A DNA stretch of 64,000 nt from Tetraselmis striata (GCA_006384855.1 VCJN01000295.1:27106-91105), one strand, 5' to 3'; counted from the first letter of the stretch, positions 11,390-23,986 are shown. A program made the numbers and translations. The notes: generated by a model from the letters alone, not told the origin.

Positions 11390-14300
11390 CTAGTTGTGCG
11401 TGGGGGAAGGCCCCCCCGTGATGGCTTGCCAAGAAACTGGAGGTCGGCAGGACGGTAGGCGCGGTGGCTCAGTTGCCAGGGACCTGCTGGCGCCGGCCGG
11501 CGCTGCTGGGACGCCCGCCACCTCCGTTGCCGCCGCCTCCATTGCCGCCGGTGCCGCGGCCGTTGCGGCCGCGGCTGCGCCCTCCCGGGGGGCCTGGCTG
11601 CCGCGGCTGCGGCTGCGCGCAGAGGCGGGGCGCCCTCCGCGACCCCCGCCGCCGCTGCCGTCCTCCGCGGCCGATGCAGTTGCGGCTCCGGGTGGCGGCG
11701 CGAGGCCGTCGCTGTAGACGTCATCCGGCAGCGACACGCCGCCGTGGCTGTCGGGCATAGAGACGCCGTAGGGCATCATGCCGGGCGGCGCGCCCATCAT
11801 GCCATAGGGGGGCTGCATGTGCTGCGGCGGCGGCGGGCCGGGCGGCATGGAGTAGCCGCCGCGGTGGCCGTGCGGGTGGCCGTGGGGGTGGTGCAGCCCA
11901 TGCCCGGGGATGCCCATGTCCAGGTGGCCCCCCGGCGAGCCATGCAGCTGCGAGCTGTCCAGCTGGGGACTGCCGAAGGCGCCGCCACGCCCCGGGGCTC
12001 CGCCGGCCGGGGAGGCTGGCGGCTGCGGCTGCTGCGGCGGCGGCGGCTGCTGGGGGTGCGACTGTTGGGGGCGCGGCTGCTGCTGCTGGTGCTGCGGCTG
12101 GCCGGTGTTGCTCCAGTCCGGCTGCTTCCCGCTGGGCATGAACCCCGCGGCGCCAAAGTGGCCGAGCGCTCCAAAGTGGGCGCCGCCGAAGGGCGCGCCG
12201 CCAAACTGGCCGAAGGGCGTGAAGGGGCTGGGGTGGCCCATCAGCAGCGGGTGCGTGCCGCCGCCGCCGCCAACGTGACCGTACCCCGTCGAGCCGTAGA
12301 ACGAGTCGCTGGTGGGCGGCAGGCCGGGCGGGGGCATGCTGCCCTGGGGGGGCATGTGCGCGTCATGAGGCGGTTGCGGCGCGCCCGCCTGCGGGGGCGG
12401 CGGAATCGCGTCCGGGGGCGCCTGGCCCTTGGCGCCCGGCTCCGCGCTGTGCTGGGGCGGCCCGGGGGGCGGCGGAGGCGGCGGGGCATGGCGGTGGTGG
12501 GCGTGCGGGTGCGACTGGTGGGGGTGGGGCTGGTGGTGCGGGTGGGGCTGGGACTGGTGGTGGCCCCACGGGGAGCTGGAGCGCGGCGGGGCCGGCCCGC
12601 CCATCATGCGTCCATAGCCACCGTAGGGGCCACCCGGCATGGCCATCATGGGCGGCATGCCGCCGTGGGACAGGTAGCCGGGGCCGCCCAGCAGGTGGTG
12701 CGCCTCCAGCGGCACCGTCCCCTCCAGCACCAGGTCCGACGGCAGCGCGCTCACGCCGTCGCCGAAGACGTCGCTAATGACATCGGCCGGGGCATCCGGC
12801 GGCGGGCCGTTGGCGCCACTGGGCGGCGGGGGCGGCGGCGGCGGCGAGGGCGAGTGCGCGCTGGCGCGGCTGTCGGGGCGGCCGGGCGAGTCATCGTCCG
12901 GCGCCTTGGCGGGCGAGGGGTCCAGGTGCGCGGGAAGGTGGACGCTGCTGCCGGCACTGGCCTCGCGCTGCCGCTGCGCAAAGTGCATCACCTCGCCGGC
13001 CAGGTTGGGGCCCCAGTTGTAGGCGCCCATGCCGCCAAGCGCGATGGCGGCGTCGTCGGCGGCCAAAGGAGCGGGCGGCCCGCCGGGCGCCGGGGCGTCC
13101 TGCAGCGCCAGGTTGCCTGTCGAGCCGCGCGGCTTGCTGCCGCCGCCGGCGCTGCCGGGAGCGCCGATGGCCTTGCGCGGGCCCAGCTGCTTGCCGCCCT
13201 TGCCGACCTCCTTCACCGCCGCGTCGCGGCTCGTCACGCCCGGGAGCAGCGCCTCGACGGGCGTGCCGGCAGCCGTGGGGGCCTTTTTGTCCGCCTCACC
13301 CGTTGGCGCATCTGACGCGGCTGTGAGACACAAACCAGGTAACAGGACGCGTCGGTTAGCGGCGCCACAAAAAATATACCAAATGATAACAGCAAAGCAG
13401 AATTCTAGAGAGAGAGAGAGCGAGGGGGGGGGGGGGGGGGGGCATGGATTGGGCAACCGGGGGGGGGGGGGGGGGGGGGGGACTGCGCACTCTGCTGGCC
13501 GTCTGCCGAGTTGGCAAAGAGGCCGGATCCGAAGATGCTGCCGCTGAGAATGCCGGGCTGCCCGTGGGTCGAGCCCCACGACATGCCCGCCATCGCGCTG
13601 CCGCCGGGGGCCGCCGCGCCGGGCGCCTGCTCGCCGCTCTGCATGGCCCACATGTTGGCGCCCTGGCCGGGCGGCTCCGGCGCGCCGAGGGCCGGCTCCA
13701 GGGCGCCGTCCTCGCGCGGCGGGCTGCTGCGCTTCGGTCCCGGCGGTGCAGGCGGTGCCGCAGCCGGCGCCGACCACTGCGGTGCCGGCGGCGGTGGCTG
13801 CTGCCAGCCGTTGGCATGGGCCTCCGGCGCAGGGGGCTGCCAGCCAGGCGGCTCTGCCACAGCCGCGCTGGCCGGCGGCGGCGCGGTGGCGGCCGCGTGG
13901 GCTGGTGGCTGCACCTCGCTTGGCGCCTCGATGGTTGCCTGAGCATGGCACAACGCTGCGGTCAGAAGTGATATGCCATTCGGCTAAACCCTAGACAGCA
14001 TTGACGCAGAGGGCAGGCCAGGGAGACAGGGGGGGGGAGGGAAGGCTGGCAAGGGAGGACGAGGCCTCAGACAGGTAACTGGATGTGAATGAGTCGAATG
14101 AGTCAATTGGGAGGGGAGGGGGGGGGGGGGGGGGGGGGTTCACCTTGGCGGGGGAGGCAGGCTCGGGCGGCGGCGCGGGCTTCTCGGCTGCGCGCTTGGC
14201 GATCTGGTCCTCCAGCGCGCGCAGCTTGGCGGCCGCCGCCTCCTTGCGCTTACGCTCCTCCTCCTCGCGCTCCTGCATCCGCCGGCGGATAGCCTCTTGC

Positions 14301-17093
14301 CGCGCCGCGCGCTCCGCCTCCTCCGCTGCGCGCTCCTCTGCCGTCTTCTCCGGCGGTTGCGGCGGCATCGCCTGGGCCGGCGTCGGCCCGGGCAACCCCG
14401 GCGGTGGCGGCGCGGTAGCAAGTGGCATTCCCTTGGGCGGCGGCCCCGGCTGCTGCCGCGGCATCACCTGCCCAGGTGCGTACCCCACCGGCGGCGCTCC
14501 GGCAGGCGGCGGCGGGCCCTGCTCGGGCGGACCCGGCGGTGGCGGCACGTAGCCCTCCATCTGGCTGCGCAGCATGGCTGCCTGGGTCATGCCAGCGGCA
14601 GGGGCGGGGTAGCCCGGGGCCGCGGCCGGTGGGGGCTGCTTGGCGGACGGTGGCGGTGGCGGCGGCGGGGCGGCCTGCGGCACCTCCTCCGCCGGGTCTC
14701 CCTTGCCCTTGTCCACCTTCTGCGCCTCCAGGTCCGCCGCCACGCGCTCAAGCTCAGCCAGAAACGCCTCGCGCTCCAGGTCGCGCTCCTCCTCAGGCGG
14801 CGGCTCCGGCCGGCGGGCCAGCGGCGGCGGCGGCCCGCCAAGGGGCTTGCCGCCGCCCAGGGGCTTGGACGGCCGGCCAGGGAACAGCATCTCGTCGTCG
14901 CCGGGGTCTTCCCATGCCGCCGCACGGCCTGCAGCAAGCGCCACATGGGGCAAGGCAGGGCAGGACGGGGGAGCAACCACACGTCAGGAACGCCTTCGCC
15001 TGCTCCACACGCTACACAACCACAGACACATACACTCTCTCTCTCTCTCTCTCTCTCTCTGACCATCATCGGTTACATGAGGCATCATGCAGTACGGGTG
15101 TCGCAAGAACTCGCCTGTCAAGGGGCAAACATATACCAAACAGCGGTGCTAGCAACGCAAACGTCCCTACCGTACATGCATATGGATCCCTTGGCGTACA
15201 TGCAGGGCCAATTTGAGGCTGATTTGAGGTGCGTTGGCCCCCGCCCCAATTTATAGTCCTGATCCGAAGATCTTTTGCCTTGCATCCTCCGGTAAAGTGG
15301 GGCGGCATTATTCCTCCACTTGTCGATGCCGTGATCATCAGAGCGTGGTGGCTGCTGCTAGCGAGGCGCAAGACGCACGAGAGGGAGGGCAGACAGGTAC
15401 CTAGGGTAGCTTAAGTGTTTTGTGCCCTAAAAAGCGGGGGGGGGGGGGGGGGGGGGGGGTCACCTGGGCCACCCGCGCGGCGCGGCGGGCCAAAGCCCGG
15501 CATGCCCGGCAGGTCGTCGTCCCAGCCGTCGTCCACAAAGCGCGAGCGCGGCGGCCCGCGAAAGTCGTCCGGCAGGCCGCGCCCCACAAAGCGCTCGTCC
15601 TGCTGCTCCTCGCGCTCCCGCCTGCAGTCATCGGCGCGCAGGACGGGCGTTAGAGGCTAGGCTTTGGGGCCGGATGCAGGGCGAGGCTGGCTGGCTGCCA
15701 TGACAGGGGGAGAGGAAGGGGGTCCATGGGCAGCTAGTAGCTGCCTACATCGTAGAACGGACCTGTGACTTGCTTAAAGTGACGGGGCGTTGGAGTAAGC
15801 AAGTTGCACATCACGCACGGTGGTGATGAAGGGTGCAAACTGGGCCCAGCCCTTTTGCTTGATAATGACAGCGGATGCTAGCGTTATCACAACAGCTGCT
15901 AGCACCAGCGTCAGATCATACCGGAACTAAAGTTATCACAAAATAAAAGCAAACTTCCGACATATACGTATAAATACATGGGGACGTACTTTCAAACGTC
16001 CGTGCCCGCAAACAATGCCGATCGATTCGTCCACACAACAACGCAGTACGGAGCGGCATGCTTAGGGTTACGCATGTGGATTCCGTGATACGTTCGCTCG
16101 ACATTCCATGCAGGGAGTACGGCTGCCGGTCCAGTCATACGAACGCAGGGGGTAAATTGCCAGGTCTGCCAGAGGTCAACAAGGGGCAAAAGGATGGCCA
16201 ATGTTCCTGCAGGTTGCGTGCCAGCCTGATTCGAGGCTTGTAGAGTGAGGAATGTGTCAACGCCCGTAACGGTTTCAGGGGGAGACAAATGCTGGGGGGG
16301 GGGGGGGGGGGGGCACCAGCCGGGGTGCAGCCGGCCGTCGCGCTCGTCCTCGCTCCAATGTCTTGAGTCCGGCATGGGGCGCGGTGCGTTGTGGCCGCCA
16401 GGTGGGGCGCCGCGCCCAGGCGGGCCGCCCACGGGCTTGGAGGACGCAAACGCGCCGGTCTGCTTGGTGCCGGCGCCCAGGGTGGGGTAGTCCGACGCGT
16501 TGAGGCGCGCGGTGTTTGCGTCCAGCGGCGGGAAGGCGCGGCTGTTGGGCCCCGAGAAGGCCTCCGGCAGCGGTGGCCCGCCCGGCTGCCCCGCGCTCTG
16601 CCACGGCGGCGGCACGCCGGGCATCCCGACGCCAACGGCGCCGCCGCCGCTGCCGGGCCTGCTGCCACCGCCCTGCTCCTGCTTGCTCCAGCCTGCCGCG
16701 CTGCCGGGCGCCACGAGCTGCGTGCTGGGGTCGTTGCCACCGTGCTCCTTGCGCAGCGACGGCAGGTTCACCGGCCGCGGCACCGCCACGCGCGGCTTGA
16801 TGGCCACCTGCCCGCCTGGCCCTCGCCCCTGCTCCGGGAGGAGGGTGGGCGACAAGGGCGTCAGAGCCCCCCCCCCCCCCCCCCCTCCCCGGCTGCAGAT
16901 GGTTTGAGGGGGGAGGGAGGCAGAGAGGAGGGTCACAGCGGCATACCTTGGCGCCGCCAAGGGAAACCATCCCGCCGAGCCGCCCGCCGCCGCGGCCGCT
17001 ACCACCACCGCCGCGGCCGCCACCATTCTGGGCGGCCCCCGCCGCGTTCCTATAGCCCCCCCCGCCGAGGGCGCCCTGCCTGTTGGAGTCCAT
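11390..17093 (-). CDS. MOS1/PRRC2-like protein with BAT2 N-terminal domain, 6 exons
   Basis: Exons: 16947-17093, 16317-16807, 15464-15621, 14144-14928, 13491-13938, 11390-13320. All joins are GT-AG and in frame, giving 1,319 residues from the ATG at 17093. After a glycine/arginine-rich start, exon 2 begins with the BAT2_N signature: VAVPRPVNLPSLRKE followed by GNDP, then an SDYPTLGAG motif like the DFPSLGA of plant MOS1. Exon 3 encodes a DERFVGRGLPDD segment; exon 4 has a charged helix (EEAERAARQEAIRRR) and proline-rich tracts; exon 6 is proline, glycine, histidine and methionine rich. PRRC2 proteins work in mRNA translation and stress granules, and plant MOS1 modulates expression and immunity; which applies here is unknown. 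In the last ~50 codons another frame encodes an RGG/NGGG-like tail ending near 11467, so the C terminus is uncertain. Confidence 0.75.
15034..15060. repeat. (CT)n microsatellite
   Basis: About 13 CT units in intron 3 of the MOS1/PRRC2-like gene (GA on its coding strand). Confidence 0.95.
16120..16266 (+). mobile_element. MITE copy G, degenerate but TA-flanked
   Basis: The internal blocks CTGCCAGAGGTCAA, AGGTTGCGTGCCAGCC and TTCGAGGCTTGTAG match the family. The ends (CGGCTGCCGG on the left, CAACGCCCG on the right) are mutated, yet TA flanks both sides (16118-16119, 16267-16268). It lies in intron 2 of the MOS1/PRRC2-like gene. Confidence 0.7.
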
Positions 17094-19965
17094 GCGAGCA
17101 AGCACCTAACTGCCGGCCGCCTGTACAGCGCATCAGCGGGCCTCGCGCCGGGCAGCGGCTCCCGCGAGATGCGGCAGCTACTGTTGCCCTCTGGGCAGTG
17201 CACTTGCCCCTGGCGCAGCGGCGGAGCGGGGTGGGGCTCAGCTGATGGACAGGCGATCGCTGCCAGGCTGGCACACAAAGAGGGGGGCTGATTGGGGGGG
17301 GGGGGGGTCTCACTGTGCAGGTCTCGGTTGCTCTCCTCAGACCCACTGACTGTGGGGCGCAGGGCGTCGTCGCCTCCGCTCGTGGCTGCACCGGTGGGCA
17401 GTGGCGTGACGGCGGCAGAGGGGGGCAGCGGGCGGCCCTGTCCCGGCAGTTCGGATGGGGGTCCCTGTCCAGGCTGGCGGAGCGGCCTCCGCCGGAATGC
17501 GACGGGCCTGCTGCTGCTGGGGAGGGGGCTTCAGGAGCAGCCCCCAGCGCGGACGCCCCCGGCGCTGTGCGGCCTCACTTCTCCTACTCTCGTCCGTGGA
17601 GGCCCCGGCCTTCGCTGCTGGTGATGCGGGTGGTCAACCCGCGCTGCGCGGCCCGCCGTGGTTTTAAAATTCGGGCGGTAATAACCCCGCGACGGCGTGA
17701 GTCTGAGCGGCGGGTTTACTGGATCCGGGGCGTGCGTGGCCCGGATCTGCGCGCACGGGGGAGCAAGGCCCCGTACACCTGGCCCCCAGCAGCTGGGATC
17801 GGGGGCGCTGGAGGTCTTAGCGCGCGGATGAGGGTATATCTGGGTGGCGAGCCGCCGGCGCGAGGCTCCTGGGCCGGGTGAGGCGCTGCGGCCTGCGTGT
17901 GCACGGAGTGTTTTTCTGGCCCCCCAAAAAAGAACGGGGCTTCCTCGCCCTGCTGGGGGCCTCCTTCACACTCGGAATGGGGCAACTGCGCTCTTCGCTG
18001 GCGCAAAGGAGGATGCACTGTCGGGAGGAGGTGGCCTGCCTATTATCTACCTAGCGGCTATGTCCTTCACGGAGAGGGCAGCGGTGTGGCGTAGAACGAG
18101 AACTGCCGCACATGACGTGGGGTGGGCAGTGCGTGGAGGCGCTACCAGTACCCGGTAGCGCTCGCGCGCTGCGCCGCCAGGCGCCCAGCAGCAGGACACG
18201 CGCGCGGAGGCGGGCGGCCGGCGGCCGCCAACCAGTACCAGTAGTCGCTACAGTACCGGTGCATCATATTGGGAGCGCCCGCCGTCGTCATCGGGCGCGT
18301 TCAAAACATCAACGTCTGTCTTAATGTACAGGTCCATAGTCTCGCTATTCCATATGCTGGACGTTCGGCACTGCGACAACGCGCGTAGCCCACGATAATA
18401 GGGCAGGTCCGATTTATTTTACAGGTAGCTATAATATTATGATGTTTTATTTTGTCCACTACACCCTTCCACATAACTCTGGGTTTTGCATTTTCGATCC
18501 CAAAGCGCATGCGTGGGCGAGGATAACGCCGGCTGCATGTGCATACATGCTAACTACAGTGGGACTAGTTCGGGCGAACGCATATTGTGCGCTTTATACC
18601 CACCCGCGCGATAACACGACCATTTGTGGGCGCCCTTTAAAAAACGCGAAATCATTGCATGATGCGTTGGCGCCAGAAAATTGTGGGTTGCGCGAACCGT
18701 CCAAACCTATGGAAATAGCGGCACTCGTCGCACCAAACTCGGTGAATACGGCCCTTGGCAGAAGTTGCACACACCGTGCGTGTAGGCCACTGAAAGCATG
18801 TCGCTATAGGCACGACGTGACACCCCAACGACAAGTGGGCCACTGTGGGGAGCAGTTTTGGGGTTAAAATGCTGTTGTTTCTGTGGCGAACGCACGTAGG
18901 AGAGGCGCTCGATGGCCCCCTTGGCGTATGGCGATGCTCTACTATAGGGGCGCGTGGTGGAATGTTAGTATGCACCGTTTCGTGGGCGGGGTGGCGCGGT
19001 AAGGAGGTGGACTTTAATTAATATGAAATTCCTTGAAAAATGTTGTGGAAAATGGCATTTTGGCTGGTAGATGTGTGTATCGCTAGGAGGCGGCACATGC
19101 CAAGTGTTGGTGATCCGTGGTCATCCACATACATAACGCTCTCGCACAGCCGAGTATGGGGCTTAGACATGCACTTGGCGGAAAGCCACGCGCCCGACAT
19201 GGGTGGGCACATGAGGCATTGAGGGGCAACTTGGATGATCATCTTTGGGGATTTTTCCCGGGGCCCCAAAAAATCGAATTTTTGATTTTGAAAGATTGGT
19301 TTCGACGCAGATTTGAACGAGCGATTGCGTGGTATTTTTAAAACAATTTTCTGAGCAAACCCTCAGAAGTTATAGCGTTTTAAAGCGAAGGAGGTGTTGC
19401 CGAGCGTGGCCGACACTGATGCCATGCCAGTATCGCAACGCGACATGTACTAGCCGCCGCCCACACGGCTGCATACCAACCAAATGCACCCGAGCCCCTC
19501 GACAATGTGTTTCCTCACGCGTTCATGGCCATCCCGCCGTTTGGTTGTCTCTTCACGCGCGTCGGCGTGTGCGTGATACCGACCCTGGTTTTGGTGCAGT
19601 TGCATGCGACGCCCATCGACGCACCAAGTGCAGCGTGACACCCTAGTCAAAGGCCTTTAAGCTTCGGTTTGAGCAACTCGTCATGCAGGTTTTATAAAAC
19701 CCTCTGAGATTCCAGGGTTTTATCTCATATACCCTACGTTCAGGTACCCTAGACTTCTGAAGTATTGAGACTGCCGAAAAGGGACCCCAAACTTATGTGC
19801 ATGCGTTTACTTTCTAGAGACACACAGGGGGGAGGGGGGAGTCATTTTGTAAATGGCCTCAACCTTATGTTCACGTACTTAAGCAGTACTCGTGGCGGCT
19901 GGGAGCGGTGCACGAGCGACTGGGGGCTCAACCCCGCACCGCCGCCGCCGTTGATATCTGCAAGG
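17094..19965. other. Intergenic region upstream of the MOS1/PRRC2-like gene
   Basis: The first ~1 kb is GC-rich and carries only composition-driven open frames; it should contain the promoter and 5' UTR of the gene ending at 17093. From ~18.3 kb the DNA becomes less GC-rich and I see no coding signature. A short inverted repeat around ATAAAACCCT (about 19.69-19.72 kb) is the only structure noted. Confidence 0.55.
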
Positions 19966-20315
19966 TGCCACCGCGCAGGGTGCAGTGCCGCGTGTAGGGC
20001 TCGACCGAACCCTAGCACACCCTAGGGTCTCTCTGCCCTAGGGTCGCGGGTGGCAGGGTCTCCATACCCTATAGGAGGAATTTGGTTATTAAAATGGCCG
20101 GCTTTGAGCCAAGAGACCATGGTTCAATTCCTCCTGGTGGGACATGTCCAAGTGGAGCATTCTTGGGCAATATATGTGGTACCCACACGAGGTGGGTAGG
20201 GCAGGTGGTCAGGGTATGGAGACCCTGCCACCCGCGACCCTAGGGCAGAGAGACCCTAGGGTGTGCTAGGGTTCGGTCGAGCCCTACACGCGGCACTGCA
20301 CCCTGTGCGGTGGCA
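19966..20315. repeat. Long inverted repeat 1 (105-bp arms)
   Basis: Arm 19966-20070 is the reverse complement of 20211-20315 with a single mismatch. The 140-base loop contains its own perfect 10-bp inverted repeat, AGGAGGAATT at 20073 and AATTCCTCCT at 20126. Transcribed from either strand it would fold into a very stable hairpin. I see no terminal target duplication or coding potential. Possible roles are a foldback element or a hairpin small-RNA precursor; the sequence alone does not decide. Confidence 0.85.
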
Positions 20316-20321
20316 GCTACC

Positions 20322-20554
20322 GTCGCATGAGGCTATGGCCGCGTGAAGCCCTAGAGTGAAGGCTAGGGCTTCCGGGGCCCTAGCGAGTGCAAAAACCCTC
20401 ACCACGAGGGGAGTTGTGACGTCACAAAAACCTAAGATACCATAAGGAGGTGGTTGAAGGTTCTCCCCCCATCGTGGGAGTTTTTGCACACGTTAGGGCC
20501 CCGGAAGCCCTAGCCTTCACTCTAGGGCTTCACGCGGCCCTAGCCTCTTGCGAC
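20322..20554. repeat. Long inverted repeat 2 (about 84-bp arms)
   Basis: Arm 20322-20406 pairs with 20472-20554 with a few mismatches and one small gap; about 46 bases in the centre of the arms are perfect. The loop is about 65 bases and contains the palindrome TGTGACGTCACA. It starts only six bases after inverted repeat 1, so the two form adjacent hairpins. Confidence 0.8.
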
Positions 20555-23500
20555 GGCACAGGCCAGGCACATAGTGATGAAGACGGAGGACTCATAGATG
20601 ACGTGTTACGGATTGTCTGCACCACTGGTTTACCTTAGTGAAAAACTTGTGACCGTGCGCCGGCTATCAGGTGCTCGTGAGGTGCGCCAAGCCAACTATG
20701 TTGAGAAGATGATAGGTTGGCATCATTGCGCAGCAGGCCAGCGCGGCGCGGTGAGAGAAGCAACATAATTATAGCAGTAGTGGCATACAACAACTTGGCA
20801 GCATCATAGCACTACGTGGAGGGGTGGATAGGGCCACCGTATGGTTGGGTTGCCATGACAATGACTGTGATATATGTTGTTGGTTCCAAGAAGTGCCCAA
20901 CCCCCTCTCCATTTTATGCTTGCATATGGCAGGGAACACCCTTCTCCACACAACCATGCATTGAAACCATGGAAAAAAGTCATATGCCAGTGGTCGTAGT
21001 TATTATTATGCAACTTTGGGCATGTTATACTTAGTACTGTGCGATGACCATAAATAAAGAAGAGGGAGTGGAAACAGAGGGAGGTGTAAAACATAAAATC
21101 AAATCATCGGACATGCCTAAGCTTATTTAAGGATTGGTATCAATATGTGTTGGAGCGCCGCAGCGCTGGATCGCGTCCGCCCGAGATGATGAAGGATCGA
21201 TCGTCCGAAACATTATTCGAACATGCAGCATTAATATCATAATCAAGAATCCAGAATGCACATGCAGTGTCTGTAGCTATAGCCGTGATGTTTGTAGTGC
21301 CTTGCCCCTTGCCCCCATGCATGCCGCATGCAGTAGTACTTTTCGCCCGACTTTACCCCGTGTAACCAATACACCGATCCATAACGCATTGATGGGTTGC
21401 TTGGTTACACGGATAGCGTCCAGAGAATGCACGGGAAGTGCGACTGGGGAAGGAAAAGCCTACATTTAAGCAAAACTCACTTAGCGCCAAGCCGCGGGGC
21501 CCGACGAGGTGGCCGGCAACTGACGACCGCCCGGCCTAAAAACCCTCATCCGAAGCCGAAGGGACGCTTCCGGCTTGCCGACGCAAATATTCGACGAGTA
21601 GATAGGAAAATGTGCAGTGCTATAGAAATCTTCGCAGTCCGCCTCCGCGTCCAGTGGCGGGCGACAAGGGCGGCTAGCCGGAGCTCGCGCCATTAGGGGG
21701 GTTGCGCTTGAGGTGGCCAATTTGCGATATGCTGCGCTCCGCATGCTCCTTGATTAGCATGGCGAGTAGGTGCTCGCCTGGACGCCCGCCCTCCTCGACG
21801 ACGTACGGGATGAAGCGGTGACGCCCTGCCACGGACTGGGACGAACGGGCGTCAACCCCGAATTTGGTTTGCTCGCGCATGCGCGGCGTGTAGCTGGGCT
21901 GGACCACGACTTAAGCCGCGATGGAGTTGCGGATTAAAGACATTTGTCACTAGCCTTCTGGCCCACCTCGTAATTAGCGTAATACCCTTTGATTACCCAG
22001 TAATATTACTAGTATAGTGACACAGGTTTGTAGTCATTCCGTGACATACTCGTAATAAACTCCATCAGGCGCATATATCACACATCATACGCGGATATAG
22101 CGTCGCGAGGACTATTTTTGCATCTGGCTCTAGAAGCGCACGGCGATCTCGTTGCCACTGGCCTAATCCGCGATAGCGCGCGCGGCAGTGCTGGCGCGCG
22201 CGGCAGTGCCAGTGAGCAGGCGTGTGGGAGTGGGCGGCAAGGCGCGCGCGGCAGTGGGCGGGCGGAATAAATTATTTACATCCAGCTTCGGCCGGGACGG
22301 CCATGGCGGCGGGCCAACTGATCGCGGGTGGCTGCCGCGGCTACTGCCATCGCGGTCTGGCGGCCGGCTCGCGATTTGAACGCCCCATCGCCCGCCCTGC
22401 CCCGAACACCGCCCCGGCCCCGGGCCGGCGATCCAGCCGGCGCCGGCTTGGCAGGCTACTGCCTTCGTCGACGTTATCGCTGGGGAAGGCTTGCGTGGCG
22501 GCCAGGTTCTTGACCGCGGTGGTGTTGTGCTTGGTGATGCCGCCCGCCCTCTTCTGTTGTTGCTTCAGCACGCCCACATGCCCAAAAGGCCCGGAGCTGT
22601 GGCGACGCGGCGGTGCCCGCCCGCGGCAGAGATGACACGACCTTCTTGCGATGAACACTCGATACGATCGGCTTACCGCCAAACGTAAGCTGCATTGGAC
22701 GCTGGTCTGACAGAGCAATAATTGCGAAAGCCAGTATGCGTGTTGACTGATTGTCGCGGCTGTGGCTATGTAATCGAACAGTTAGGGTGTGTAAACAAAC
22801 GCGACTCACCTGCGGCTTCCGAATGCGGCGTCACTACCTCGCAGACCTCCTCCTCGCCCTTGACCATCAGGTTAGAAGGGGGGCGCACTTGCCGGCTTGG
22901 TAGGTAGTCTGTACCTCCCAAGCTCGCTTTATTGCCAGGCCTCTGCAAGGTCGAGGGCCTTCGCGCGTCAGTTCTCTCTCGGCAATGGTCCATTCTTCCT
23001 ACCTTGGGCGTCTTTGCCCTCATCCCGGAAGTAGTACATACGGAGCGAGGTAGTTTCTCACGTTCCCGCCCTGCTTCATGGATAGCACAAGGTGCACCGT
23101 CAGCACAACCCACAAGGATGGTCGCAATGCGGTTGCCTGGGAGGAAGGGGGAGGGGGTGTACTCTCGCGAAACGCGGCAATGACAATCTCCTTGGCGTAT
23201 GTAGCAATGGTTTTCGGCTGTGTAGCTGGCACATTAGTTGAATAAGGTAGCGTAGCATTATATTCGCTCGGTGTACGGGGGCGCGGCGTGGGGAAACCTC
23301 GGCGTCTTCAAAGGGTACGGGATCCCCGTCTGAGTGTCGTGCGGCCATCATTTGTCAAGCAGGCTGCCTTTGGTACATTTTTATTGGCTGTGGGCGGGTA
23401 GGGTATGTAGACGCACACTACTGCCGGAATGGTGCACGGACTGGCTCCTACACGACTTGTTGGCACCGCGACTGGCTCGTACAGGTACGACAGGCTCTGA

Positions 23501-23986
23501 CTACGCGACCACGGAGCACGCCCGATCTTTCGCGCTCTGCGATTGCTCCTCCTACGATTATATGGACGGAGTTCTCGTGCCACTTTTCCGCCTAATTTGC
23601 CAATTACGTACAGCGCCTGCGCTCATACAGACCACGCGCCTACGACGCGGTATAGAATGGACCTTATTCGTGCGCGCGAGCGAGGCGGACGACGCGGGTT
23701 TTGTTTTTTTTCGCCTCCGGGACAGGACTGGCACCAGTGGAATCCTTGCAGCGTCTCTACGACGGCCGTTTATTAGGCAGCAATCCAGTTACGGAAAGCC
23801 CTGCCCTGGGTAGGCGACGCTCCGTTATAGCGACTAGTCATCAAGCAAATTGCCGAAGCATTCTGCAAGACTAATTGACGACGCGGGTATTCGCTCCTTT
23901 TTTCCTGCAGCACGACCACCGGCACACCCGGGCGTAGCCTGCCTTGGTACGGACAGTATCACTTGCCTGGTCGCGGCGCACTACTC
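20555..23986. other. Intergenic region, nothing recognised
   Basis: Only short frames without motifs, no convincing splice-site chain and no repeat family recognised. GC content is mixed; the segment 22.18-22.65 kb is strongly GC-rich and may be part of a gene I cannot resolve. Confidence 0.5.

Noticed and set aside
11744-13315. A 523-codon plus-strand open frame
   Set aside because: It is the complement of exon 6 of the MOS1/PRRC2-like gene. GC-rich codons leave the opposite strand open; its arginine/valine-rich product has no motif.
20072-20136. tRNA-like fold in the loop of inverted repeat 1
   Set aside because: AGGAGGA/TCCTCCT could form an acceptor stem, but the interval is only 63 bases and neither a T-arm nor an anticodon arm pairs properly.
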